NCBI RefSeq assembly: GCF_900187305.1
Contig: NZ_LT906434.1
Coordinates: 2,418,001 to 2,482,000, forward strand
DNA length: 64,000 bases
DNA from: Neisseria zoodegmatis
GTDB lineage: Bacteria; Pseudomonadota; Gammaproteobacteria; Burkholderiales; Neisseriaceae
Reading direction: 5' to 3'
Positions 34,188-42,067 of the stretch are shown here, piece after piece. Under the pieces are notes generated by a model that saw only the letters and a list, made by a program, of their open reading frames with translations, was not told where the DNA came from and did not search any database. Within the stretch, counting starts at the first letter, position 1. Every line of letters begins with the position of its first letter. Both the position numbers and the translations under genes were made by a program.

Positions 34188-34838
34188 TTAAAACAAATTG
34201 TCTGTAACCACTGCTTTAGGCGGCTCGCGTGGCGGCTCTTTCGCCACTGCCGGCTCTTTCGCCACTGCCGGCTCTTCCGGTGCCGGTTGCGGCTTGGGTT
34301 GCGGTGCGGCAGGCGCTTCATCCGCAGCTTTTGCCGAGGTTACGGCAGTCTCAGGGGCTTTGGCTTGAGGCGGAGCCGCAGGCGTTTCTGCCGGAGCGGC
34401 AGCTTGGTTTTCGGCTTCGTTCACTTTTTTCTGCAGGGTTTTCTTACGCTGTACACGGTTTGAAGCTGTTTTTTGAGGCTTTTCTGCTGTTACAGGACTG
34501 CTAGCCGCCGCGATTTCGGCTTGTGCATCAGGTTCCGACGCTTGTGCGGCTTCTTCCGTTTTTTGCTGTTCTGCCGTTTCAACGGGAGCTTGCTGCACCG
34601 GCTCTGTTGCTACCGCCGGTGCCGATGCGCCGCGTGGCGCCCATACTTCAACCGTTCCATCTTTAGCGGCCGATGCTGCCGCACGGGCGTTTGCATCGGA
34701 ATGTACTGAAGTCTGCATCAGTCCGATCACGGCACCGCATACTGCGCCCACCGCCACGGCAAACAAGGCAACCAAAAGGGGCTTGGATTTCAGGCCGGAG
34801 CTTTTTTTGCTTCGCGAGGTGGATTTTTGATTGTTCAT
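34188..34838 (-). CDS. Membrane-anchored Ala/Pro/Glu-rich protein, function unknown
   Basis: This 216-residue protein has a basic N-terminus (NNQKSTSRSKKSSGLKSK), one membrane segment (about 19-42, LLVALFAVAVGAVCGAVIGL) and then a low-complexity Ala/Pro/Glu/Lys region to the end. Near the C-terminus there is a short tandem repeat, EEPAVAKEPAVAKEPPREPP, which could vary in number. No catalytic domain is visible. The topology suggests a cytoplasmic tail and a periplasmic spacer, like TonB- or FtsN-type linkers without the folded domain. I do not recognise the family. Confidence 0.7.
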   Translation of the reverse strand: MNNQKSTSRSKKSSGLKSKPLLVALFAVAVGAVCGAVIGLMQTSVHSDANARAAASAAKDGTVEVWAPRGASAPAVATEPVQQAPVETAEQQKTEEAAQASEPDAQAEIAAASSPVTAEKPQKTASNRVQRKKTLQKKVNEAENQAAAPAETPAAPPQAKAPETAVTSAKAADEAPAAPQPKPQPAPEEPAVAKEPAVAKEPPREPPKAVVTDNLF

Positions 34839-34864
34839 TGGCTTCTCTTTGATACTTCATACAC

Positions 34865-34891
34865 AGGCCGTCTGAACCGTTCAGACGGCCT
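34865..34891. terminator. Inverted DUS pair after dolP
   Basis: AGGCCGTCTGAAC (34865-34877) pairs with GTTCAGACGGCCT (34879-34891), a 13-bp stem with a 1-nt gap, followed on the minus strand by T-rich sequence. Confidence 0.75.
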
Positions 34892-34943
34892 TTAAAACGA
34901 TAACTAAAGCCGCTATAAAATGCGGTCACAGCGGCTTAGCTTA

Positions 34944-35549
34944 TCATTTATTGTAATTTTGATAAAGAGTTACCACTTTTTTCACGCCGACGGTAGTGCT
35001 GACGCGTTCGGTTACGGTTTCTTGTTCGTGAGGTGTCAAAATGCCCATCACATAAGTTACGCCGTCGTAAGTGACGATTTTTACGCGGCTGGGGATTACG
35101 CCCTGAATGCCGAGCAGCGTGGTGCGCACTTTTGACGTACTCCACGTATCATCGGTGATTGCGCCGAATGTTCTGGGCTGCGGAGATACGGTGATGTAGT
35201 TATAAATTTGCTGGGCAGACGGCTCGGCGCGTGCCACTTGTTCGACAAACGCTTTTTCTTCTTCGGTGGCAACATGGCCCAAAAGTAAGATGTGGCGGTT
35301 GTAGCTGACTACCGACAGTTTCGGATGGAAGTTGGCGTTTTTATTGTTGGAGCGCAGATAAGTCATCGCTGTGTTTTTAATCCGCACTTCCATCACGTTG
35401 TCGTCGGCTTGCGTACCGACGGTACGACGGTCAACTGCCGCCGCGCCGCCCACGGCTGCTCCGCCTAAAACAACGCCCACACAGCCGCTCAATACGGTTG
35501 CGGTAACGGAAGCGGCAATCAGGGTTTTGGCGTATCGTTTGATACTCAT
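34944..35549 (-). CDS. dolP: BON-domain outer-membrane lipoprotein DolP (YraP/GNA2091-like)
   Basis: This 201-residue lipoprotein has lipobox LSGC (Cys23) and two BON domains (about 50-115 and 125-195: VRIKNTAMTYLRSN, SYNRHILLLGHVATEEE, IVTYDGVTYVMGILTPHE). In E. coli, DolP (YraP) supports outer-membrane integrity, and the meningococcal homologue GNA2091 is part of a vaccine fusion. It follows gmhA and yraN on the same strand, as in other Neisseria. Confidence 0.93.
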   Translation of the reverse strand: MSIKRYAKTLIAASVTATVLSGCVGVVLGGAAVGGAAAVDRRTVGTQADDNVMEVRIKNTAMTYLRSNNKNANFHPKLSVVSYNRHILLLGHVATEEEKAFVEQVARAEPSAQQIYNYITVSPQPRTFGAITDDTWSTSKVRTTLLGIQGVIPSRVKIVTYDGVTYVMGILTPHEQETVTERVSTTVGVKKVVTLYQNYNK

Positions 35550-35573
35550 CGTTAAGCATCCTTTCTTGATAGG

Positions 35574-35610
35574 TTTCAGACGGCCTTTTCAGCTTTGAGG
35601 CCGTCTGAAA
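35574..35610. terminator. Inverted DUS pair between gmhA and dolP
   Basis: TTTCAGACGGCCT (35574-35586) pairs with AGGCCGTCTGAAA (35598-35610). It could partly uncouple dolP from the upstream genes. Confidence 0.6.
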
Positions 35611-35641
35611 AACAACAGTCTGAAATGTCGGTAAAGCTTGA

Positions 35642-36235
35642 TTACATACCGTCGAGCAAGGCACTGTCGATACAGTCGCACAGGGCATGAATCAGCAGAA
35701 TGTGGATTTCTTGAATGCGCGCGGTACGCTGATGGGGCACGTTCAACAGAATATCGCTGTCTTTCAACATGCCGGCTATTTTTCCGCCGTCTCTGCCGGT
35801 AAAGGCAATCACGTGCATATCACGCTCATGCGCGGCTTTAATGGCTTCGATAACGTTGGCCGAATTGCCGGAGGTTGAAATGCCGATCAACACATCGCCT
35901 GCACGGCCGAGCGCACGCACTTGTTTGCTGAACACATGGTCAAAGCCGTAATCGTTGCCGATGGCGGTTAAGGCCGACGTATCCGTAGTCAGCGCTACTG
36001 CGGCCAGCTCCATGCGTTCACGCTCAAAGCGGCCGGTCATTTCTGCTGCGAAGTGCTGGGCATCTGCGGCGGAACCGCCGTTGCCGCACGCTAAAATTTT
36101 GCCGTCGTTCATCAGGCATTGGAGCATCAATTCCGCCGCTTGGGCAGTTGGCTCGTTCAAAATATCGGCAGCTTGCTGTTTGGCTTCGATACTTTGGGCG
36201 AAATGGGCGGCAACGCGTTCTTGTAAAGCAGTCAT
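35642..36235 (-). CDS. gmhA: SIS-domain phosphoheptose isomerase (GmhA/DiaA family)
   Basis: This 197-residue sugar isomerase domain protein contains [35 protein letters not shown] and [15 protein letters not shown]. In Neisseria the gene at this locus is used as GmhA, which converts sedoheptulose 7-phosphate for LOS heptose. In E. coli the same locus holds DiaA, a replication-initiation factor, so a dual assignment is possible. It starts 3 bp after yraN ends. Confidence 0.85.
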   Translation of the reverse strand: MTALQERVAAHFAQSIEAKQQAADILNEPTAQAAELMLQCLMNDGKILACGNGGSAADAQHFAAEMTGRFERERMELAAVALTTDTSALTAIGNDYGFDHVFSKQVRALGRAGDVLIGISTSGNSANVIEAIKAAHERDMHVIAFTGRDGGKIAGMLKDSDILLNVPHQRTARIQEIHILLIHALCDCIDSALLDGM

Positions 36236-36238
36236 AGG

Positions 36239-36586
36239 TTAACCTGTAATATTGTGGATCCACTGCGGCTCATCGTTTCCCTGAATCAAAACAGCATCCA
36301 AACGGCATGGCGCATGGCTCAGACCGTGCTGTTGCAGGTAATGTTCCGCACTTTTTCGTAATTTCAAAACTTTGGACGGCGTGATACTGTATGCCGCACC
36401 GCCAAAACCTTGTCCTGCGCGGTATTTTACTTCAACAAACAGAATCATGTTACCGTTTTTGACTATCAAATCAATTTCGCCAAACGGGCAGTGCCAATTG
36501 CGTGCTATCAGCCGGCAGCCGTGCTGTTGCAGAAAACGAAGGGCGATATCTTCACCCCTCGCCCCTTCTTTATGGTTTAAGCGCAT
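36239..36586 (-). CDS. yraN: YraN/UPF0102 endonuclease-like protein
   Basis: This 115-residue protein begins MRLNHKEGARGEDIALRFL. The restriction-endonuclease-like motif NWHCPFGEIDLIVKNGNMILFVEVKYR contains the E...D...ExK pattern of the fold. The start at 36586 is chosen because it gives the family N-terminus; longer frames overlap the divergent rsmI promoter and a DUS. The physiological role is unsettled. Confidence 0.88.
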   Translation of the reverse strand: MRLNHKEGARGEDIALRFLQQHGCRLIARNWHCPFGEIDLIVKNGNMILFVEVKYRAGQGFGGAAYSITPSKVLKLRKSAEHYLQQHGLSHAPCRLDAVLIQGNDEPQWIHNITG

Positions 36587-36634
36587 ATTGTGTATCCCCG
36601 TTATAATGCTCATCTTTTCAGACGGCCGTTTATT

Positions 36635-37507
36635 ATGATGATGCAAAAACACTATCAAAAAGCTTTCGACAGCATTTCCGCCGGAACATTATACGTTGTG
36701 GCCACGCCCATCGGCAATTTGGCCGACATCACCCTGCGCGCCCTCGCCGTTTTGCAGCGAGCCGACCTCATCTGCGCCGAAGATACGCGGGTTACCGCGC
36801 AATTGCTCAGTGCTTACGGCATACAGTCCAAATTATTAAGCGTGCGGGAACACAACGAGCAACACATGGCAGGCAAAGTGATTGATGCGCTTTCAGACGG
36901 CCTGATTGTCGCCCAAGTATCGGATGCCGGCACTCCGGCGGTTTGCGACCCCGGCGCCAAGCTGGTCGAGCGGGTGCGCGATGCGGATTTCAAAGTTGTA
37001 CCTGTTTTGGGAGCAAGCGCAGTGATGGGCGCGTTGAGCGTGGCAGGTGTGGTTGAAGCCGATTTTTATTTCAATGGCTTCCTGCCCTCCAAAGCAGGCG
37101 AACGCCGGAAACTGTTGGCCTCATGGTCGGATGTGGATTTTCCCGTCGTGATGTTTGAAACGCCGCACCGTATTGCCGCCACTTTAGACGACATGGCCGC
37201 ACTGTTTCCCAACCGCAAAATCATGCTGGCACGGGAAATTTCCAAAACTTTCGAAACCTTCTTGAGCGGAACCGTACTCGAGATTCAGACGGCCTTAAAC
37301 AACGATGCGAACCAAAGCCGCGGAGAAATGGTGATTGTGCTGCACCCCGATGCGCAAGAAAAAAGTAGTGATCTATCGGAAAACGCACAGAACATTATGA
37401 AAATTTTAGCCGCCGAACTCCCCACCAAACAGGCTTCGGATTTAGCGGCCAAAATTACCGGTGAAAGCAAAAAAGCCTTATATGATTTGGCATTGACTTG
37501 GAAGTAA
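36635..37507 (+). CDS. rsmI: 16S rRNA C1402 2'-O-methyltransferase RsmI
   Basis: This 290-residue tetrapyrrole-methylase-fold enzyme has TLYVVATPIGNLADITLRAL at the start, AQVSDAGTPAVCDPG, and VMFETPHRIAATL. The N-terminus has three adjacent Met codons (36635-36643); the first is used here. The segment upstream passes through a DUS and is unlikely to be coding. It is divergent from yraN, the conserved arrangement, with lpoA absent as in other betaproteobacteria. Confidence 0.94.
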   Translation: MMMQKHYQKAFDSISAGTLYVVATPIGNLADITLRALAVLQRADLICAEDTRVTAQLLSAYGIQSKLLSVREHNEQHMAGKVIDALSDGLIVAQVSDAGTPAVCDPGAKLVERVRDADFKVVPVLGASAVMGALSVAGVVEADFYFNGFLPSKAGERRKLLASWSDVDFPVVMFETPHRIAATLDDMAALFPNRKIMLAREISKTFETFLSGTVLEIQTALNNDANQSRGEMVIVLHPDAQEKSSDLSENAQNIMKILAAELPTKQASDLAAKITGESKKALYDLALTWK

Positions 37508-37514
37508 ATCCATT

Positions 37515-37553
37515 TTTTCAGACGGCCTCAAAACTTAAGAGGCCGTCTGAAAA
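37515..37553. terminator. rsmI terminator (inverted DUS pair)
   Basis: TTTTCAGACGGCCT (37515-37528) pairs with AGGCCGTCTGAAAA (37540-37553), 7 bp after the rsmI stop. Confidence 0.75.
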
Positions 37554-37581
37554 TACAACTATAAAGCGGTTTATACAATCG

Positions 37582-37724
37582 GAGACCTTTGCAAAACCCT
37601 CAGATGTGGATGCAGTTCAAGGCGTAGCAGCGCAGCGAGTGCAGACATATCATATAGATAGGCAAACGAGCGAGCAGCACACAACGCAGAAATACGCCGC
37701 AGATGGGGGTTTTGCAAAGGTCTC
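37582..37724 (+). mobile_element. 143-bp MITE-like repeat, copy B
   Basis: A full copy with ends GAGACCTTTGCAAAACCC and the inverted GGGTTTTGCAAAGGTCTC-type right end. It is flanked by a perfect 5-bp direct repeat AATCG (37577-37581 and 37725-37729), a target-site duplication. It carries no gene and sits 53 bp past the stop of the outer-membrane efflux gene on the other strand. Confidence 0.9.
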
Positions 37725-37776
37725 AATCGCTCTCTTTGAAGCGAAACGCTGCAATACCTCAGTAGAAACTCAAAGC

Positions 37777-39192
37777 TTATTTGCTATATTCAGATTGCTG
37801 GCTAAACCCGCCGCCCAATTGCGCATGAACATTGCTCCATGCCGTCAACCATTCGGCCTGATGTTGAGCCAACTGTATTTTCAAACGCAAGGTTTCGTCC
37901 TGCTTTGCCAAATGCGTAAGACCGTTTTCCAACCCCGCACGCACCCGACGCGCCGCAGCGGCCTCAGCCTTGCCTGAAATCTCAACCATCCTTTGCTGCA
38001 ATACACCCTGCTTGGTCAAGTTTTGGTAATCCGCCACCGCATCCGCAGCAGAACGCATCGCATTCAAAACCGTTTGATCGTATAGCGCAACCTGTTCGTT
38101 GAATTGGGCATGACGTCCTGCCAGTTTTGACTGCAACGCGCCTGAAGTAAACAACGGCAAATTCAATGCCGGCAACACACCGAGCATCGCCGAACTTTTG
38201 CCTTTCACAACATTAAAAGCATCCACATGCGCCAAACCCGCCAGCAATTTCAATTCAATGTTCGGGTAAAACTCTGCTTTCGCTTCACGAACATCTTCGC
38301 CGCGCGCCTCAAGTAATGCACGTTGTGCAGCAATATCGGGGCGTTTCCCCAACAGGTCAGCCTTAATCTGATTGACGGCCAATGCCGGAACTGCTGTCAT
38401 TGGAGACGGCGTCCATCCGTCCAAAGCATTCGGCGCTTTACCGACAGACACCGCCAAACTATGCCGGATATTGCTGATGTTTTTTTCCAGCTTCAACAAT
38501 TCCAACTGCAATTGGTTCTTCGCCAATTCCGCCTGATACAGTGATGATGCGGGAAGGATTTTCGCCTGCACACGGCTGTTTAGCAGCTTTTCAGAAGATT
38601 CCGCAACGGACACTCTGTTTTCAATCAGATTTTTCTGAGCTTCCAACGCCTGCCAAGCAAAATATTGAGCAGCCACCGCATGGGCAATCTCCAAGCGCGT
38701 TTGAGCAGCTTCATAAGCCACAGCTTGACGCCGACCCAAGGCAGAACGGATACGCGCCTGATTTTTACCCCAAAAATCGAATGCCCAGCTGCCTTGAAGT
38801 GCCGTATTGGCCAAAAGCAGCGTGCGGTCCGCATCCAACCGGCTCGAAGACGGTTTGGGCGTAACATAAGCACCGATTCCCTGAGCAGTAATGCCCAGCT
38901 GAAACTGATCCGCCGCCTGCTTCACACCCAGCTCTGCTTGGGCTTGGGCAAAACGGGCTTTAGCAACCTTAAGGCGGGGAGAATGCTCAATCGCGAGAGA
39001 AACCAAAGTATCTAATTTAGGATCGCGAAGCTGAGTCCACCAAGCATCTCGCGCCTCTTTGGTGGAGTTTCCTTGAGATAACGAATACGCCGTTGGTTGT
39101 TCCAACGGCGCTTGTTTACCTAATGGCGCGCAGGCTGCAATGACCAATAAGCCACAAACAGCCAAACTACGCGCAATAATAGTCGAATTCAT
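37777..39192 (-). CDS. Outer-membrane efflux lipoprotein (NodT/MtrE-type factor)
   Basis: This 471-residue TolC-like protein has a lipoprotein signal (lipobox VIAAC, Cys21). It contains the two OEP repeats: YSLSQGNSTKEARDAWWTQL and KVAKARFAQAQAELGVKQA in the first, LLEARGEDVREAKAEFYPNI and AADAVADYQNL in the second. MNSTII is chosen as start over an upstream frame Met. No membrane-fusion or inner-membrane pump gene is adjacent, so it must partner with a pump elsewhere. An MprA-like regulator is encoded just upstream on the same strand. Confidence 0.88.
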   Translation of the reverse strand: MNSTIIARSLAVCGLLVIAACAPLGKQAPLEQPTAYSLSQGNSTKEARDAWWTQLRDPKLDTLVSLAIEHSPRLKVAKARFAQAQAELGVKQAADQFQLGITAQGIGAYVTPKPSSSRLDADRTLLLANTALQGSWAFDFWGKNQARIRSALGRRQAVAYEAAQTRLEIAHAVAAQYFAWQALEAQKNLIENRVSVAESSEKLLNSRVQAKILPASSLYQAELAKNQLQLELLKLEKNISNIRHSLAVSVGKAPNALDGWTPSPMTAVPALAVNQIKADLLGKRPDIAAQRALLEARGEDVREAKAEFYPNIELKLLAGLAHVDAFNVVKGKSSAMLGVLPALNLPLFTSGALQSKLAGRHAQFNEQVALYDQTVLNAMRSAADAVADYQNLTKQGVLQQRMVEISGKAEAAAARRVRAGLENGLTHLAKQDETLRLKIQLAQHQAEWLTAWSNVHAQLGGGFSQQSEYSK

Positions 39193-39250
39193 ATTTTGTC
39201 CGCTTTGCTTGCCACTACGCAACTACCATGCCAAGCAGCCAACTTATTGA

Positions 39251-39742
39251 TTAACCCAGTTTGGTTAACAGCTTGCCTAACAGGTGTTGCAGCTGGGCAT
39301 AGTCTTCATTGGTAAAGTCTTCCCAAGCTTCGCCGCTTCTGCTGGAGATTTGCGGCCAAATCTTTTGGATGAACGCCTCGCCTTCGGCTGTTAATTTTAA
39401 CACGATTTGACGACGGTCTTGCTGATTGATGTGGCGCTCTACCCAACCGCGCTCGACCATTTCGTCAGACAGACGGGTGGCGCTTGTGCGGGTTAAATCC
39501 ATCAAATCACTCAAGCGTGAAGGCAAAATTTCGCTATTGGGGCTGACATACACTGCCATCATGGCAAACCACAAGTTTTCGTTGATGCCAAACTCTTTCA
39601 GGCTGTCATTCAAATGGCTGCTCAAACGCTCGGTAACTACACGCAACAAACGGCCGGATTGGGTTTGTTGCTCGGAAAATTCTGGCAAACGCCCTGACAA
39701 TAAACGTAAGGCATTAACCAATTCGGCTTGTGAAAAACTCAT
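39251..39742 (-). CDS. MarR-family regulator, MprA/EmrR-like
   Basis: This 163-residue winged-helix regulator contains FGINENLWFAMMAVYVS, LSDLMDLTRTSATRLSDEMV (recognition helix) and RGWVERHINQQDRRQIVLKL (wing). It is closest by eye to E. coli MprA, which represses emrAB. It is not the FarR type. It lies 58 bp upstream of the efflux factor, so the two probably form a regulator-target unit. Confidence 0.87.
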   Translation of the reverse strand: MSFSQAELVNALRLLSGRLPEFSEQQTQSGRLLRVVTERLSSHLNDSLKEFGINENLWFAMMAVYVSPNSEILPSRLSDLMDLTRTSATRLSDEMVERGWVERHINQQDRRQIVLKLTAEGEAFIQKIWPQISSRSGEAWEDFTNEDYAQLQHLLGKLLTKLG

Positions 39743-40604
39743 TTACATTCTCTTCTTCGGTGATGTTATTCAAGCAGCATCATATTTTAGAAGTTATATG
39801 AAGCCATCTTCTTTTAAAATACGGTAAAAGCTGTATTCTTCGCTGAACGTATCAATACATCTTGTATCAAGGTATTTTTATTTTAATCCAGCTGTATATA
39901 ATTTCTTAAAAAATTGACAATCGGTTTAACCATTCAACAAACGGATTGCATTTGGCATAAAAATAAACTAAAAAACCATTTAAAATAAAAGCCCATATGC
40001 AAGCTGCCCGAAGCCGTAATCCGATATTGCTTTTGCGTTTATCAAAAAAGCAAAACAGTTTGAAATTAAATGAACTTACACTTTGCTCAGATTCCAGCAA
40101 TCGAGCGATTAGAGTGCAACCTCTATGCAATAGTTCGCAAAAAAACATTTCTTTACGCATAATGCATGGACTGCCGAATCTGTAAAATATTTACAGCATG
40201 CGCTAAATCCCGTGCATTGCTTATGCATCAAGGTCATGTAAAGTTAAACAGCATCAAACAGGATTCATCCGCAAAACCCTATCAAAGAGCGCATAAATAA
40301 GCCAAATACACTGTGAATAAAGGCTTTGCGAAGATCTCAATTTTTTTAAACGAAGCCTCTAGCGCCCCACCAACACTTTGACGCAAACAACAACTTGTTT
40401 AAAAAAACATTTTCTTTAGGATGTTGTTTATTTGCATTCGATTACATGCCGCCAAGACATTAGCTCACTAGGCTTGAATACCACCATATATCCGTCTTCC
40501 AGCTCTTTTCTTTTTTGCACGATTCGCCCAATAACCCTAAGCAAAGTGCAAATAAAGCATACAATTTTGATTTAATGTATTAAAATCCAGCCCCTGATCT
40601 TTCC
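39743..40604. other. Long AT-rich intergenic region between marR and queF
   Basis: 862 bp without a convincing gene and with no DUS, which is unusual in this window. It contains the candidate operator at 39855-39867 and a lone sequence TTTGCGAAGATCTC (about 40324-40337) that resembles a decayed repeat end. An 84-codon minus-strand frame (39906-40160) has no ribosome site or known motif. Base composition is clearly more AT-rich than in neighbouring genes. Confidence 0.5.
39855..39867. promoter_or_regulatory. Candidate MarR operator
   Basis: ATACA-TCT-TGTAT is a perfect inverted repeat 113 bp upstream of the regulator start, in the size range of MarR-type sites. It is flanked by the direct repeat GTATCAA on both sides. 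The function is inferred only from position and symmetry. Confidence 0.35.
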
Positions 40605-40642
40605 CTGTGGTTCGAAAACCTCCCACATTAAAAAACTAAGGA
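40605..40642 (+). promoter_or_regulatory. preQ1-I riboswitch
   Basis: The sequence CTGTGGTTCGAAAACCTCCC followed by ACATTAAAAAACTAAGGA fits the preQ1 class I aptamer: a short P1 stem (TGTGG with CCCACA), a loop, then the A-rich strand and the conserved CTAAGGA that pairs back as a pseudoknot. The last bases AAGGA are also the queF ribosome site, 6 bp before the ATG, so ligand binding should hide it and block translation. Confidence 0.88.
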
Positions 40643-40648
40643 ATATTC

Positions 40649-41125
40649 ATGACCAGAAATACCGAAGAATTGCACGGCATTACTTTGCTGGGCAATCAAA
40701 ACGTATCTTATAAAACAGAATACGCCCCCGAAGTGCTTGAAGCATTCGACAACAAACATCTCGGCAACGATTACTTCGTCAAATTCATCTGCCCCGAATT
40801 TACCAGCCTGTGTCCCATGACTGGCCAGCCTGATTTCGCCACCATCTACATCCGCTATATTCCGGATATCAAAATGGTGGAAAGCAAGTCACTGAAACTT
40901 TATCTGTTCAGCTTCCGCAACCACGGCGACTTCCATGAAGATTGCGTCAACATCATCATGAAAGACCTGATCAAACTGATGCAGCCGAAATACATAGAAG
41001 TATTCGGAGAATTTACTCCGCGGGGCGGCATTGCCATTCACCCCTTTGCCAACTACGGCAAGCCCAACACTGAGTTTGAGCAACTGGCGAAAAAACGCCT
41101 GTTCTCTCACGACTCTTCTCTGTAA
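40649..41125 (+). CDS. queF: NADPH-dependent preQ0 reductase QueF
   Basis: This 158-residue enzyme reduces the nitrile of 7-cyano-7-deazaguanine to preQ1 for queuosine in tRNA. The catalytic Cys55 is in [12 protein letters not shown] with Asp62, and the QueF motif is [20 protein letters not shown]. It is the short unimodular type. The gene is under the preQ1 riboswitch directly upstream and is followed by a precursor transporter. Confidence 0.96.
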   Translation: MTRNTEELHGITLLGNQNVSYKTEYAPEVLEAFDNKHLGNDYFVKFICPEFTSLCPMTGQPDFATIYIRYIPDIKMVESKSLKLYLFSFRNHGDFHEDCVNIIMKDLIKLMQPKYIEVFGEFTPRGGIAIHPFANYGKPNTEFEQLAKKRLFSHDSSL

Positions 41126-41253
41126 GAACCTGAAAATATTAAAAAGCCTTACTGAAGCCTCGCCTTGAATCCCTTGACGATTCAAAGCGCACCTTCAGAG
41201 GCCGTCTGAATACTGCATATTTGTTTTTGCACAAGCAACGAAAGAATTACCGA

Positions 41254-41934
41254 ATGTACTCATTTAGCTCCGCACAATTACAGAAAGCCTTGGTTTGGCT
41301 TTCGCTGTTTCACATCACCATCATTGCCGCCAGCAACTATCTGGTGCAGTTCCCCTTTGAAATTTTCGGATTCCATACCACATGGGGCGCGTTTACCTTC
41401 CCATTTATCTTCTTGGCAACCGACCTTACCGTCAGGATTTTCGGACAGCGCCTCGCCAGAAGAATCATTTTTTGGGTCATGTTGCCTGCGCTGGCTTTAT
41501 CTTATTTATTCTCCGTACTCTTTCAAGACGGAACATGGACAGGCTGGGCTTCACTCGCTTCGTTCAACAGCTTTGTCGGCCGTATCGCATTGGCCAGCTT
41601 CTCCGCCTATGCTGTCGGCCAACTAATAGATATTTTTGTATTCAACAAATTGCGAAAACTGAAATCTTGGTGGATAGCACCCACCGCTTCCACATTTCTA
41701 GGCAACGCGATCGATACCGTCGTGTTTTTCAGCATTGCTTTTTACGCCAGCAACGATGCCTTTATGGCTGCCAACTGGCCTGAAATCGCGTTTGTCGATT
41801 ACCTATTCAAACTGGTCATCTGCACCCTGTTTTTCTTACCAGCTTACGGCGTACTTTTAAACATATTGACCAAAAAACTGACTACATTAAACGAACAACA
41901 AACCACCCAGCGCTTAGCCTCACAAGAACCATAA
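41254..41934 (+). CDS. yhhQ: Queuosine precursor transporter (YhhQ/QPTR family)
   Basis: This 226-residue membrane protein has about six segments. Family motifs seen are FHTTWGAFTFPFIFLATDLT, ARRIIFWVMLPAL and STFLGNAIDTVVFFSIAFYAS. It imports preQ0/preQ1 in E. coli. ATG 41254 gives the family N-terminus. It lies 128 bp after queF and may share its riboswitch-controlled transcript, so salvage and synthesis would be coordinated. Confidence 0.9.
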   Translation: MYSFSSAQLQKALVWLSLFHITIIAASNYLVQFPFEIFGFHTTWGAFTFPFIFLATDLTVRIFGQRLARRIIFWVMLPALALSYLFSVLFQDGTWTGWASLASFNSFVGRIALASFSAYAVGQLIDIFVFNKLRKLKSWWIAPTASTFLGNAIDTVVFFSIAFYASNDAFMAANWPEIAFVDYLFKLVICTLFFLPAYGVLLNILTKKLTTLNEQQTTQRLASQEP

Positions 41935-41940
41935 ATACAA

Positions 41941-41972
41941 AAAGGCCGTCTGAAAAATTTCAGACGGCCTTT
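41941..41972. terminator. Bidirectional inverted DUS pair
   Basis: AAAGGCCGTCTGAAA (41941-41955) pairs with TTTCAGACGGCCTTT (41958-41972). It is 6 bp after yhhQ and 7 bp after tRNA-Arg on the other strand, so it can serve both. Confidence 0.8.
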
Positions 41973-41979
41973 CTCATCA

Positions 41980-42054
41980 TGGCCCCGCCGACAGGAATCG
42001 AACCTGTATTTTACGCTTAGGAGGCATACGTTCTATCCATTAAACTACAGCGGG
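41980..42054 (-). tRNA. tRNA-Arg (CCT)
   Basis: A 75-nt cloverleaf starts CCCGCTGTAGTTTAATGG and ends CGGCGGGGCCA with encoded CCA. The anticodon loop is CTCCTAA, giving anticodon CCT for the AGG codon. The T arm is ACAGGTTCGATTCCTGT. It lies 13 bp downstream of ispB, so it may be cut from the ispB transcript. Confidence 0.95.
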
Positions 42055-42067
42055 CTTACAGAAACAA

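Noticed and set aside
37498..37977. 159-codon frame across repeat copy B
   Set aside because: Combines DUS, MITE and antisense of the efflux gene; no gene-like features.
39906..40160. 84-codon minus-strand frame
   Set aside because: AT-rich, no ribosome site, no recognisable domain; a chance frame is more likely.
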